DNA of 64,000 nucleotides from an uncultured Lachnospiraceae bacterium. GTDB lineage: Bacteria; Bacillota; Clostridia; Lachnospirales; Lachnospiraceae. Shown piece by piece: positions 24,740-33,135 of the stretch. The DNA lies in contig CANTEG010000006.1 in assembly GCA_947652735.1 (NCBI GenBank), positions 62,001 through 126,000 on the forward strand, written 5' to 3'. A model generated the notes under the pieces. That model saw only the letters and a list, made by a program, of their open reading frames with translations, did no database searches and was not told where the DNA came from. A program made the position numbers and the translations under genes. Position 1 is the first letter of the stretch. Each line of letters opens with the position of its first letter.

Positions 24740-25138
24740 ATGTTTAAGAAATGTATTACTGCTACTATTTTAACTGTAATGTTATTGCTGTCAACACCTA
24801 TCAGTGCAAAAGCAGGTTCTGTAACGTGGACAACTTCATATGGAACTGCAACAGGTACATCAAGCACTTACACCTGGAGCCAGTCAAATTCACCTACATA
24901 TCGGAGAATTACTGCCACAACTCGAAATTCACAAGCAGCACCAAAGATAGCCGCAGAGGTGTATGGATATTATCAGGGAGATTTGGTTATGTCTGCAACA
25001 AATACAGCCTCAAATCAAGCGAGTGTATCTGCAAATGATAATAATTCAGCTTATGGTAATAAATCAATTACTGGAAATGGATGCCATGCAGTTTGGAGTA
25101 GTACCTTAGCAAGAAAAAATCATTATTCTTCTTTTTAA
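24740..25138 (+). CDS. Small secreted Ser/Thr/Asn-rich protein, candidate bacteriocin-like peptide
   Basis: The 132-residue product has a clear Sec signal peptide (MFKK, hydrophobic core, cleavage likely after SAKA at about residue 25). The mature part of about 107 residues is rich in Ser, Thr, Asn, Ala, Tyr and Trp, has a single cysteine (GNGCHAVW) and begins VTWTTSYGTATG. Small Sec-secreted proteins of this composition followed by ABC transporter genes occur in lactococcin-972-type systems, and the W-x-x-x-YG start is reminiscent of them, but the similarity is too weak to assign the family. AGGAGG gives it a strong ribosome binding site. A large intercistronic hairpin separates it from the lipoprotein gene, which usually means this gene is expressed more than those after it. 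Confidence 0.75.
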   Translation: MFKKCITATILTVMLLLSTPISAKAGSVTWTTSYGTATGTSSTYTWSQSNSPTYRRITATTRNSQAAPKIAAEVYGYYQGDLVMSATNTASNQASVSANDNNSAYGNKSITGNGCHAVWSSTLARKNHYSSF

Positions 25139-25144
25139 AAGGTT

Positions 25145-25192
25145 GCAAAGCAATCAGCCTGCAGTTAATAAACTGCGGGCAGTTTGCTTTGC
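25145..25192 (+). promoter_or_regulatory. Intercistronic hairpin
   Basis: GCAAAGCAA pairs with TTGCTTTGC, then GCC with GGC and GCAGTT with AACTGC around an AATA loop. No T-run follows. It may stabilise the peptide mRNA or partly stop transcription before the lipoprotein-ABC genes. Confidence 0.65.
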
Positions 25193-25250
25193 CGTATCGT
25201 TAATAAAGAGTAATAATAACAATTTGGAATAGGGGGAAGGCTGGTATTAT

Positions 25251-26282
25251 ATGGTAATGAAAAATCACAAAACAAGAAATAAATATAAAAGGTTACTGTA
25301 CCTGTTAATCAGCTTCATATGTGTTATTTTAACAATTTCCGGATGTAAACAGGAGGATACAATTGTAGAAAGAGATAATGTGTTTGATGATACACAGGAA
25401 ACGGAAGCGTCTAATAATACAATGGAGATGCAGGATGAGGAAGATGATGGCGCCTTAAAATCAGTAGAAGTATCTGTGAAAGACGAAAAGAGCCATTATG
25501 AATATAACGGTACGGATGTTGTGATTGAATATGAATATAAGGCAGAGGGGGCAGACTCTGTAGGTATTATGATTTTATGTGACGGAATTGCAACACCATT
25601 TCATACAAAAGATAACAGCGAAAATAAAATCCTGCATTGCGTTAAATTGGAAAATGGAAAAAAGAAAACGATTGATTTATGCTTTATACCATATGGTAAA
25701 AGTGGGGAAAATGTCAGTGTTGAAATTGCGGATATCGTAGAGCCTGATTATGATGTTTCAAATGGTGATAAAGAGGATATTATAAATGATTTTATATATG
25801 GTATGAAATATAAGGTACAGTATATAACCGGTATTTATGTTGACATGAAATCAGATGGCTTAAGCTATGGGAATGATTTTTATAGTGAGTATTCCCAAAA
25901 ACAAATTCCGGATGATGACTATTTTACATATAGTGCTGATCAGTTGCAACAGCTCAATGCAATTGGCTATATAAATAATGAACAGTCATTATGGTATACG
26001 GTAACGCAGGGAGAAAGCTTAGAGCTTGCTATTAGTTATTTTGGTAATGCGGATGGAGATATTTTAACTAGTATATATGTTGACGGCAGGTTATATCCTG
26101 CGTTTGGCGATTGTGAATATGCACAGTGTCCGGTGGATGATGACAAGCAGTATACCCAAATTTTTGGAACAATTAATACTGCGAATCTGGAAAAAGGAAG
26201 GCATACCATATTTGGTGTATGCGGGAATACAGACTATAATTCTGCAATGCCTGTTCTATCCTGTGTATTAGAGGTGAAATGA
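25251..26282 (+). CDS. Lipoprotein of the peptide/ABC block, unrecognised
   Basis: The 343-residue protein has a basic start and lipobox TISGC (cysteine at about residue 32), so it is anchored outside the membrane. An acidic linker (about 35-70) leads to two beta-rich portions: VEVSVKDEKSHYEYNGTDVVIEYEYKAEG (in parts), and a second with SIYVDGRLYPAFGD and GRHTIFGVCGN. Both resemble Ig-like or substrate-binding beta sandwiches but match no family I know. AGGGGGAAGG lies 10 nt before the ATG. Its stop region overlaps the ABC ATPase start, so it belongs to the same transcript and may be the extracellular receptor or immunity lipoprotein. Confidence 0.7.
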   Translation: MVMKNHKTRNKYKRLLYLLISFICVILTISGCKQEDTIVERDNVFDDTQETEASNNTMEMQDEEDDGALKSVEVSVKDEKSHYEYNGTDVVIEYEYKAEGADSVGIMILCDGIATPFHTKDNSENKILHCVKLENGKKKTIDLCFIPYGKSGENVSVEIADIVEPDYDVSNGDKEDIINDFIYGMKYKVQYITGIYVDMKSDGLSYGNDFYSEYSQKQIPDDDYFTYSADQLQQLNAIGYINNEQSLWYTVTQGESLELAISYFGNADGDILTSIYVDGRLYPAFGDCEYAQCPVDDDKQYTQIFGTINTANLEKGRHTIFGVCGNTDYNSAMPVLSCVLEVK

Positions 26283-26995
26283 TGATTTTTGAATTGCGGG
26301 ATATACAAAAAAGTTTTCGGAAAAAAAAGGTTTTAGAGGGCGTTTCGTTAAAACTGGAAAAAGGATGTTATTTATTGTTGGGACCGAATGGAGCCGGCAA
26401 ATCTACCCTGATGAATATTATGGTAGGCTTGTTAAAACCAACGGCAGGGGAAATTTTAATTGATGGCTGTAATGTAAAGCAATTAGGAGATTCTTATCTT
26501 GAACGTATTGGATTCGCACCGCAGTATCCCCGATTTTATCCCAACTATACAGTGTATGATTTTTTAGAATATATGAGTCTGCTGCGTGATAATAATAAAA
26601 GCAGCGATAAGAAAATACAAGAAGCCATCGAACGGGTAAATCTGGCTGATAAGACACATTCCAAAATCCGTACGCTGTCAGGAGGAATGCGGCAGAGGCT
26701 TGGAATTGCACAGGCATTATTGGGTGCACCGGAGCTTATTATATTGGATGAACCATCAGCGGGGTTAGATCCTTTAGAACATAGACGGTTTAAAAATATT
26801 GTAGAGGACATATCAAAAGAAATCACTGTATTCATGGCAACCCATATGGTTGCGGATATAAAGGATTTGAACAGTAATGTAATGATTTTAAAAGACGGTA
26901 AAATTCTAATTAGCGGAAACATAGAAAATATCCTGAAACAAGGGAAATATAACAGTGTGGAAGAGATGTATATAGACAATTTTAAGGGAAATTAA
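26282..26995 (+). CDS. ABC transporter ATP-binding protein
   Basis: The 237-residue ATPase has all motifs: Walker A GPNGAGKST, Q-loop FAPQYPRFYPNYTVYDFLEYM (in parts), signature LSGGMRQR, Walker B LIILDEPSAGLDP and the H-loop ATHMV. It resembles ATPases of the drug/bacteriocin-immunity exporter group (BcrA/LanF-like). Two tandem ATGs exist; the second (26282) is 7 nt after GAGG and is preferred, the first (26279) overlaps the lipoprotein stop. The two permease genes follow directly. Confidence 0.92.
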   Translation: MIFELRDIQKSFRKKKVLEGVSLKLEKGCYLLLGPNGAGKSTLMNIMVGLLKPTAGEILIDGCNVKQLGDSYLERIGFAPQYPRFYPNYTVYDFLEYMSLLRDNNKSSDKKIQEAIERVNLADKTHSKIRTLSGGMRQRLGIAQALLGAPELIILDEPSAGLDPLEHRRFKNIVEDISKEITVFMATHMVADIKDLNSNVMILKDGKILISGNIENILKQGKYNSVEEMYIDNFKGN

Positions 26996-26996
26996 A

Positions 26997-28094
26997 ATGA
27001 GATTATTTTTATTAGAGTGCAAAAAAATGATATGTAGTCCCAATATGCTTATATTGCTATTATTACTACTCATGATTAACTTTGGGAAGATTACGATTTT
27101 TTTACATTATCATCCTATGTTGGGGGAATCCCTCACAAGAAAAGCAGATACTGCGTATCAGGAAAATGAAAGTAACTATGAAGGTGAAATGACACAACAA
27201 AAGGCAGAAGAAATTGTAAAAGGGTATCAATCATATAGTGATTTTATGTTTGGAATAAGGGAATATGATGAAGCAGATGAAGTTTGTTATAATATTTATG
27301 CTTTATATAAATATCAATATACATATCATGTGATGATTCAGGAAATTTTGGACGAGGCATCAAAGAATGTGGAGTTTTTTCAAAATAAGAATGACTCCTA
27401 TCAGGCAGAGCTTAACCAGTTGATTCAAAAGGTATATTCTGGCAGACAAATAAAAAAATATTATAATAGTGAAGATTTTTCTTATTTGTTTGAATACCAG
27501 TTTTCGACCCTTTTATTATTACTTTTTGCTCTGATTTTATCCTATCAGTTTTTTTATACGGAAAAAGAAAATGGAATGTATCAAATGTTAATATCATTGG
27601 GGAAGAAAAGACAGCGGGTGTTTGCAGCAAAATATTTAAATTTGTATTTAGGAATTTTATTTACGGGAATGGTTCTTTATATACAGGATTATATTTTATA
27701 TGGAAAAAAGCTCAATTTAAATGGGAGCTTGAATCCTGTCTATGCAATACAAAGCTATTGTCATACTCCCTTTGATGTATCAATTCTTGGATATTATATT
27801 TTGACTTGTGCAGTGCGGATTAGTATTTTGTTTTTGATATCACTTATTTTTGTATTTGTGGAACAATTATTTTCAGGGCGGATACTACCTGTTGTTGCAG
27901 CAGGCTTGGTTGCCATAGGTGTTATTTTTACAGGTGATGCATACTTAAATATAGGTGTTTATGGAAAGAAATTACATGTTATATCAATATTGAATCATGC
28001 AGTTCCCGCAGGCTGTGTGTGGTTACTTGCCTATGTTGTTTTGCTTTTGATATTTAGTGTGTTGATTTATAAGACGTTTAAAACGCAAAATTAA
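26997..28094 (+). CDS. ABC-2-type permease
   Basis: The 365-residue membrane protein has one transmembrane helix at about 15-37, a large extracellular part to about residue 160, and five more helices in the C-terminal half. The stretch YTEKENGMYQMLISLGKKRQRVFAAKY (in parts) is the typical cytoplasmic E-x-G motif of ABC-2 permeases next to the ATPase contact. It starts 1 nt after the ATPase stop. The large extracellular segment between helices 1 and 2 is consistent with handling peptides or lipids. Confidence 0.85.
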   Translation: MRLFLLECKKMICSPNMLILLLLLLMINFGKITIFLHYHPMLGESLTRKADTAYQENESNYEGEMTQQKAEEIVKGYQSYSDFMFGIREYDEADEVCYNIYALYKYQYTYHVMIQEILDEASKNVEFFQNKNDSYQAELNQLIQKVYSGRQIKKYYNSEDFSYLFEYQFSTLLLLLFALILSYQFFYTEKENGMYQMLISLGKKRQRVFAAKYLNLYLGILFTGMVLYIQDYILYGKKLNLNGSLNPVYAIQSYCHTPFDVSILGYYILTCAVRISILFLISLIFVFVEQLFSGRILPVVAAGLVAIGVIFTGDAYLNIGVYGKKLHVISILNHAVPAGCVWLLAYVVLLLIFSVLIYKTFKTQN

Positions 28095-28109
28095 AGGGAG
28101 TTTTGTACA

Positions 28110-30137
28110 ATGGTTACTACAGAATGGAAGCATTATATTTTAAAAAGTAAGCTGTGGATTTTAATACCATTATTTTGTGTATTCAAATTTACTTCTATGC
28201 AGCTTGAAACAGTTTTTGTTGATACACACATAATCGGAAATGATAAGTACCAAGTGTTTTTTGAACAATATGAAGGTATGTTATCCGTGGATAAAAAGGA
28301 GCAGATGGACGAAACGGATGCTGTACTGAACCAATATATTTCTTATGCAAATGAAAATCCTGCCAAACACTATATCGTAAATACAACAGGTTGGGATGCG
28401 TGGGTTGGAAATGAAAAAATTGATATGGTGCTTTTGGTTTTTATTTTATTTTTTTCCGTGTATATTGTAACAAACGATTACGAAACAGGAGTATATTCAA
28501 TTAAGTATACATCATGCCGCCGAAAGGAAAGTATTTGTCTGGGTCAGCAGTCATTGTTGCTAATGTACGGCATATTGATGGTTATTTTATCTTTTTTATG
28601 TGAATGGATATTTTATGCAGTAAAATATGGATTGTCAGGTTATGGTTTTCCGATACAAAGCTTATGGACTTTTGAAAATTCGACGTTTAATATTTCAATA
28701 TTGCAGTGCTGTATTTGTATTCATATTGTAAAAGGAATTGGAATTTTGCTGGTGGGAGAGCTTTCTTTCCTGTTGGGAAAATATATAAAAAAATTATGGC
28801 TTTCTTTTTTGGTGGGAATGGCAATCCCAATTATTCCGTATATGATATTTAATAAAGAGCAGATACGATATTATATTCAACCATTGGGCTTCATATTAGG
28901 AAATGGATATTTTCGTGGTGACAGTGAACCGCTTATGTATGATGGTGTGCAAATTGCAGAGCCGGTTAAAAACATACCGGTCAGGTACCTTTTGACAGTA
29001 TTAGGGCTTAGCATGCTTTGTTATGCAGTCATATTTATAGTTTCGTTTTGGAATAGCAATCAAAATAAATGTGCATGGATGAAAAAAAGCCGATTCGGGT
29101 TCTTATTTACGGCAATAGATATTTTTTTCATAACTGCATTTGGCTGTATGCTTATCTACTATAATAAAAATTCTCAATGTGAGTTGAACGGAATCTATTA
29201 TAAGGGAAAGGCATATAGTGATGACGAAATCATATATACGGCAGATGAAGCGGCAATGCTTGTACAATATAATTATTCCTTGGATAAAAAGGATTTTATA
29301 ATTCGTGATGTTTTTGCAGAAAAAACATGTAATGGGTATTATGTTGATGAAGATTATATTTATTATTTTGTAAAAAATGATGTGGGCGAGGTGCGTTTTC
29401 ATAGAGTAGAGAAAAAAGATTTCAATACAGAAGTGATTTACCAGGAGGTAATTGGGGATAGAAGTTATATGGGGGCAACAAGATATCTTGGGTTATTATA
29501 TTTTCATAATTATGAAAATGTTTCATCAGAGGAATGGTTTGAGGATAATATTCAAAATTTTTGGGTGGATGGAAATTATATTTTTACAACAAGCCAAAAT
29601 AGTATAGATATGATTGACTATCGTTCCAAAGCCAAAACAAAATTAGTGAAACAAGGATATAACGGAGGTGTGGCTGCATACGGAGCAGGAATTTTATATT
29701 ATATTGATTCAGAAAATAATGTTGTTATGCTGAATGTTATGACACTGAAAGGGGAGTATATTAATATACCAAAATGCAGAAGTTTGGCAATCAATGATGA
29801 AAAACTTTGTTTTATAACAGAAAATGAGGAAGTTGGAATATACCACAATGGTGAATGCCAAATAATTGCAGGAGTAAAAAGCACACCTACCTCTTTGATT
29901 GTATGCCATGATAAATATGCATTCTGTGTTTCAAATGAAAATACATTAATATGTATTGATGTAATCAATTTAAGCAGTCAAAAAGTGAAATGTTATTATG
30001 AATCAGGCGAGGACATGAATGAAATCATATATAATGTTAAGGTTTACAATGATAAAAAACTATCTTTATATGTAGGTGAAGATACTGATTATAGTTGGAT
30101 TTTGTGTGATTATTCCATCGGAACAGATACAGAGTGA
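28110..30137 (+). CDS. ABC-2 permease fused to a propeller-like extracellular domain
   Basis: The 675-residue protein has seven hydrophobic segments in the first 355 residues with the same E-x-G permease motif (TNDYETGVYSIKYTSCRRKES in parts) and a transmembrane helix ending at about 352. The remaining 320 residues are beta-rich with repeated units of the kind DEDYIYYFV, VDGNYIFTTSQNS, GAGILYYIDSENN, NDEKLCFITENEE and CHDKYAFCVSNENT, each about 40-50 residues, which is how a six-bladed propeller of the DUF5050 type looks. By hydropathy this domain lies outside the cell. It is probably the second half-permease of the transporter with a built-in receptor or binding domain. A 13-bp hairpin overlaps the stop codon. 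Confidence 0.75.
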   Translation: MVTTEWKHYILKSKLWILIPLFCVFKFTSMQLETVFVDTHIIGNDKYQVFFEQYEGMLSVDKKEQMDETDAVLNQYISYANENPAKHYIVNTTGWDAWVGNEKIDMVLLVFILFFSVYIVTNDYETGVYSIKYTSCRRKESICLGQQSLLLMYGILMVILSFLCEWIFYAVKYGLSGYGFPIQSLWTFENSTFNISILQCCICIHIVKGIGILLVGELSFLLGKYIKKLWLSFLVGMAIPIIPYMIFNKEQIRYYIQPLGFILGNGYFRGDSEPLMYDGVQIAEPVKNIPVRYLLTVLGLSMLCYAVIFIVSFWNSNQNKCAWMKKSRFGFLFTAIDIFFITAFGCMLIYYNKNSQCELNGIYYKGKAYSDDEIIYTADEAAMLVQYNYSLDKKDFIIRDVFAEKTCNGYYVDEDYIYYFVKNDVGEVRFHRVEKKDFNTEVIYQEVIGDRSYMGATRYLGLLYFHNYENVSSEEWFEDNIQNFWVDGNYIFTTSQNSIDMIDYRSKAKTKLVKQGYNGGVAAYGAGILYYIDSENNVVMLNVMTLKGEYINIPKCRSLAINDEKLCFITENEEVGIYHNGECQIIAGVKSTPTSLIVCHDKYAFCVSNENTLICIDVINLSSQKVKCYYESGEDMNEIIYNVKVYNDKKLSLYVGEDTDYSWILCDYSIGTDTE

Positions 30138-30156
30138 TTACTGTGTATCTGTTCCG
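30119..30156 (+). terminator. Strong hairpin at the end of the ABC operon
   Basis: CGGAACAGATACA and TGTATCTGTTCCG form a perfect 13-bp stem that includes the final codons. The tail is AT-rich but lacks a plain T-run. Confidence 0.65.
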
Positions 30157-30322
30157 ATAATATTTAGTGCGGAATCTTTTTTAATTTTATTACAACTTAT
30201 GGAAAGTATAAGTAATATTTCTACTATTTTCTCTTTTTTTCGACTTTATCTGTTGTCTTTTTTTGTCTTTTTTTTACGAAATTCTTTTACATGAATCGAC
30301 GAACTTTTCAATACTATATGGA

Positions 30323-30328
30323 TATAAT
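30323..30328 (+). promoter_or_regulatory. -10 element for spoIIGA
   Basis: TATAAT lies about 40 nt before the spoIIGA start. The upstream 100 nt are T-rich; TTTCGACTTT at about 30237-30246 resembles one Spo0A box in reverse, and no -35 at 17 nt is visible, which fits the unusual spacing known for spoIIG promoters. The box assignment is weak. Confidence 0.4.
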
Positions 30329-30365
30329 TTATAAAAAATAAAGCAAAAGGACAAAGGGGGTGTTT

Positions 30366-31232
30366 ATGACCTATGTATTATATGCGGATGTAATGCTCGT
30401 ATGGAGCAGTATAATAAATATGGTTGTCCTTATTCTAGCTGCAATCATTTTGGGTATCCGCATAAAAATAACAAAAATAACGATGTGGGCTGTGCTGACC
30501 AGCACTGTTACAACCTCAGAATATATTTTAATGTTAGGCTCAGGCAAAGTTATACATTATATATTATATGCTGCAATTTACATAATTATGACCACATCTT
30601 TTTTTACATTTAAATCATTTTCCGGCAGTGTAAGGCTTTTGCTTTCCATTTTAATTGCAATGATGGCTACTTATGGGGTGGTTGGTCTTGGAATAAACGC
30701 GAAGGGGAGATATATTTCATATATCATTCTTCTTTTCTATTTATTGTTTATGCTGTTAATTTGTAAAAGTGTAAGAGGATTTAGGGAGTATGAGAGAAAT
30801 ATTTATGAGGTTTCTCTTATGTCATGTAACAGATGTTTTAAATGTAAAGCTTATATGGACTCGGGCAACATGTTAATTGATTATTCCACAGGTAATCCAG
30901 TTGTGATTGTAAGCTATAAGCTTGCCACAAAAATTGTGGGAGATATTTTAAAGCCTTACATTGAGAGTTACCATAAAACAGGTGTATTTGACTATGAGGG
31001 AGTGAGAGGAGAAGACCAAATGGTATTTTATCCTGTTCCATACAGCACCGTGAATGAAAGGGCGGCAATTATGCCTGGATTTAAGCTGGAACGGCTTTGT
31101 ATTTTAGATACAAACAAAATTTTTACGAATGTGGTTGCCGGAATTTGCAGACAAAATTTTTCAGGTAGCGACTACCATATTTTACTACACACAAGCATGA
31201 ATAAAATTAGAGAGGAGAATTCAAATGATTAG
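30366..31232 (+). CDS. spoIIGA: Sigma-E processing peptidase SpoIIGA
   Basis: SpoIIGA is the membrane aspartic protease that activates pro-sigma-E in the mother cell. The 288-residue protein has five transmembrane helices in the first 145 residues and a cytoplasmic protease domain with the catalytic motif [10 protein letters not shown]. Length and neighbour fit. The ATG at 30366 follows the run AAAGGGGGTG; a GTG at 30360 overlaps that ribosome binding site. It overlaps sigE by 8 nt. Confidence 0.93.
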   Translation: MTYVLYADVMLVWSSIINMVVLILAAIILGIRIKITKITMWAVLTSTVTTSEYILMLGSGKVIHYILYAAIYIIMTTSFFTFKSFSGSVRLLLSILIAMMATYGVVGLGINAKGRYISYIILLFYLLFMLLICKSVRGFREYERNIYEVSLMSCNRCFKCKAYMDSGNMLIDYSTGNPVVIVSYKLATKIVGDILKPYIESYHKTGVFDYEGVRGEDQMVFYPVPYSTVNERAAIMPGFKLERLCILDTNKIFTNVVAGICRQNFSGSDYHILLHTSMNKIREENSND

Positions 31233-31947
31233 TTTAGTTAGCAGCAACAAAGTTCGGTTTAACATAAAAAGCATATCCAATTTTTTATTATTTCCTAAAA
31301 ATGAGGTTCATTACATTGGAGGTTCTGAGATACTGCCGGCACCGCTGGCACAGGAGGAGGAAGCAGAGTTAATCAGACAACTGGAGGACGAAGATGTAAG
31401 AAGAACACTGATTGAGCATAATCTCAGGCTGGTTGTTTATATAGCTAAAAAATTTGATAACACGGGAATAGGGGTAGAGGATTTAATTTCCATTGGAACA
31501 ATAGGGCTGATTAAGGCGATAAATACATTTAAGGCAGATAAAAATATAAAGCTTGCAACCTATGCAAGCAGATGTATTGAAAATGAAATTCTGATGTATT
31601 TGCGTCGAAGCTTAAAAACAAGAATTGAGGTATCAATTGATGAGCCTTTAAATGTGGACTGGGATGGAAATGAGCTGTTGCTTTCTGATATTTTAGGAAC
31701 CGATGATGATATGATATATAAGGACATTGAGGATGAGATAGATAAAACGATACTGATGCAGGCTATGGAAACCCTGTCTGACAGGGAACGGTTAATTATT
31801 GAACTCAGATTCGGGCTTGGGGACAATGATGAGGAATTTACCCAAAAGGAGGTGGCGGATTTACTTGGGATTTCTCAGTCATATATTTCAAGGCTTGAAA
31901 AAAAGATAATAAAGCGGCTGAAAAGGACAATGCTTAAGCTTGAGTAA
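31225..31947 (+). CDS. sigE: Sporulation sigma factor sigma-E (pro-form)
   Basis: Sigma-E directs early mother-cell gene expression. The 240-residue protein has a short N-terminal pro-sequence (about residues 1-28) that SpoIIGA removes, region 2 ([37 protein letters not shown] in parts; [17 protein letters not shown]) and region 4 ([33 protein letters not shown]). AGAGGAG precedes the ATG inside spoIIGA. Unlike many Clostridia, sigG does not follow; a terminator does. Confidence 0.96.
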   Translation: MISLVSSNKVRFNIKSISNFLLFPKNEVHYIGGSEILPAPLAQEEEAELIRQLEDEDVRRTLIEHNLRLVVYIAKKFDNTGIGVEDLISIGTIGLIKAINTFKADKNIKLATYASRCIENEILMYLRRSLKTRIEVSIDEPLNVDWDGNELLLSDILGTDDDMIYKDIEDEIDKTILMQAMETLSDRERLIIELRFGLGDNDEEFTQKEVADLLGISQSYISRLEKKIIKRLKRTMLKLE

Positions 31948-32012
31948 ACGTGCCATAGGCAAAATAAAGGCTTTTGGTGAGCAGGAAAAACATGAAAATA
32001 AACATAAAAACG

Positions 32013-32062
32013 CAGAACTGTCACATAAAAAAAGAGAGGTGACAGTTCTGTGTTTTTGTTTT
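32013..32062 (+). terminator. Terminator after sigE
   Basis: CAGAACTGTCAC pairs with GTGACAGTTCTG and is followed by TGTTTTTGTTTT. Confidence 0.9.
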
Positions 32063-32128
32063 GTTCGTTCGAACTTGCACAAAAAGACCTGTAATGGGAA
32101 AACACATGGTGTCAGCATACGACGTTGT

Positions 32129-32278
32129 ATGACGGATATTAAAAAGCTGGCTTTCTATGGCTGTAAAAAGCTAAAGAGCATAACAATCAGTACAACAAAG
32201 CTTACGAAATCAAATGTGGGTTCAAACGCTTTCAAAGGAATAAATGCAAAATGCATCAAGCAGGGAAACTATTCTTGA
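32129..32278 (+). pseudogene. Remnant of an LRR (BspA-type) surface protein
   Basis: The translated stretch KKLAFYGCKKLKSITIST and SNVGSNAFKGI is the usual end of Lachnospiraceae BspA-type leucine-rich-repeat proteins, with the AF-x-GC-x-x-L and VG-x-x-AFKGI units. Only about 45 residues remain, there is no start signal or ribosome binding site, and the frame ends early in INAKCIKQ. The region from the sigE terminator to here (32063-32128) has no other recognisable content. Confidence 0.65.
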
Positions 32279-32314
32279 CATGAGATTCTAAATGTGTTAT
32301 ATTTTCTCTTGCTT

Positions 32315-32398
32315 GCCGGTGTGTCGGAATTGGCAGACGAGACAGACTCAAAATCTGTTATCCGCAAGGGTGTGTGGGTTCGAGTCCCACCACCGGCA
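32315..32398 (+). tRNA. tRNA-Leu (CAA)
   Basis: The 84-nt sequence folds as a class II tRNA: acceptor GCCGGTG (32315-32321) with CACCGGC (32391-32397) and discriminator A; D arm with GGCAGA; anticodon stem ACAGA/TCTGT around loop CTCAAAA, giving anticodon CAA; a variable arm with TATCCGCAAGGGTG; and T arm TGTGGG-TTCGAGT-CCCACC. CCA is not encoded. Confidence 0.96.
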
Positions 32399-32414
32399 TT
32401 CGTTAATGGAAAAG

Positions 32415-32468
32415 AATCCTTGGAAAGTATTGAATTTTACAATACTTTCCAAGGATTTTTATTTTTAT
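32415..32468 (+). terminator. Terminator after tRNA-Leu
   Basis: AATCCTTGGAAAGTATTG and its perfect complement form an 18-bp stem with a seven-base loop and a T-rich tail. Confidence 0.9.
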
Positions 32469-32653
32469 GGATATGAAAAAGCGGCAAATAAATAAACCAA
32501 AAAAATTTGATATTACATTAGAGATGGTGTATGCTATGATTAGTATATAAACAAAATGCTACTTAGAAGAAAACCTTGTAAATCAAGGTATTTTTTAATT
32601 GATGGGAAATAGTTTGCTCATGGCTATTGTTTTTAGACAAAGGAGGATTCAAT

Positions 32654-32977
32654 ATGGTTGCATTTATAATATGGTGTTCCGCTGCGTGTATTTTTATCGC
32701 TTTTGGAATTTACTGTCTTTTTGCGAAATCTGTTGTAGGCTTTTGGGCAAATACAGGTAATAAGCCGGAAGTATCGGACATTAAAAAATATAATAAGGCA
32801 ATGTGTATTTTGTGGTGTGTGTTCGGGCTTGTTATGATTGCACTTGGAGTGCCGCTTTTAGCAGGAGATAACTCACCATTTATTTTAATTACAATACTGG
32901 GAACACCGATTGAAATTATTGTTACAATGGTTATTTATGTTACGGTGATTGAAAAGAAATACAGGAGCGGCAAGTAA
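32654..32977 (+). CDS. Small membrane protein, DUF3784-like
   Basis: The 107-residue protein has three hydrophobic helices (about 3-22, 47-68 and 75-96). The segment GFWANTGNKPEVSDIKKYNKAM is typical in spirit of the DUF3784 family (WANT..P.V.D.KKYN), whose function is unknown. I take the ATG at 32654, 7 nt after AAAGGAGG; an ATG at 32627 lacks a ribosome binding site. It stands alone between tRNA-Leu and the hybrid kinase. Confidence 0.8.
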   Translation: MVAFIIWCSAACIFIAFGIYCLFAKSVVGFWANTGNKPEVSDIKKYNKAMCILWCVFGLVMIALGVPLLAGDNSPFILITILGTPIEIIVTMVIYVTVIEKKYRSGK

Positions 32978-33135
32978 TGCCGAAAGATTGAATTTTACAG
33001 GTAAAGATGATAAAATGTACATAATTTTGTGATATGATATTTTATATCGTAATCGTTATCAGACTATGTAAATTTCAAATGATGTAACCGTAATGAGATA
33101 TTAACGAAGCATATGTAATTATGGAGAGTGAATAT

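Noticed and set aside
24740..25138. Firm assignment to the lactococcin 972 family
   Set aside because: Signal peptide and ABC neighbours fit, but the mature sequence shares only composition and a short W/YG pattern; I keep it as a candidate only.
30180..30310. Clear Spo0A boxes at the spoIIGA promoter
   Set aside because: Only one imperfect TTCGAC-type match is visible in a T-rich region; not enough to list as a site of its own.
31940..32128. A 112-residue gene starting right at the sigE end
   Set aside because: Its first 60 codons run through the sigE terminator and have no family features; only the LRR-like end is meaningful, and that has no start of its own.
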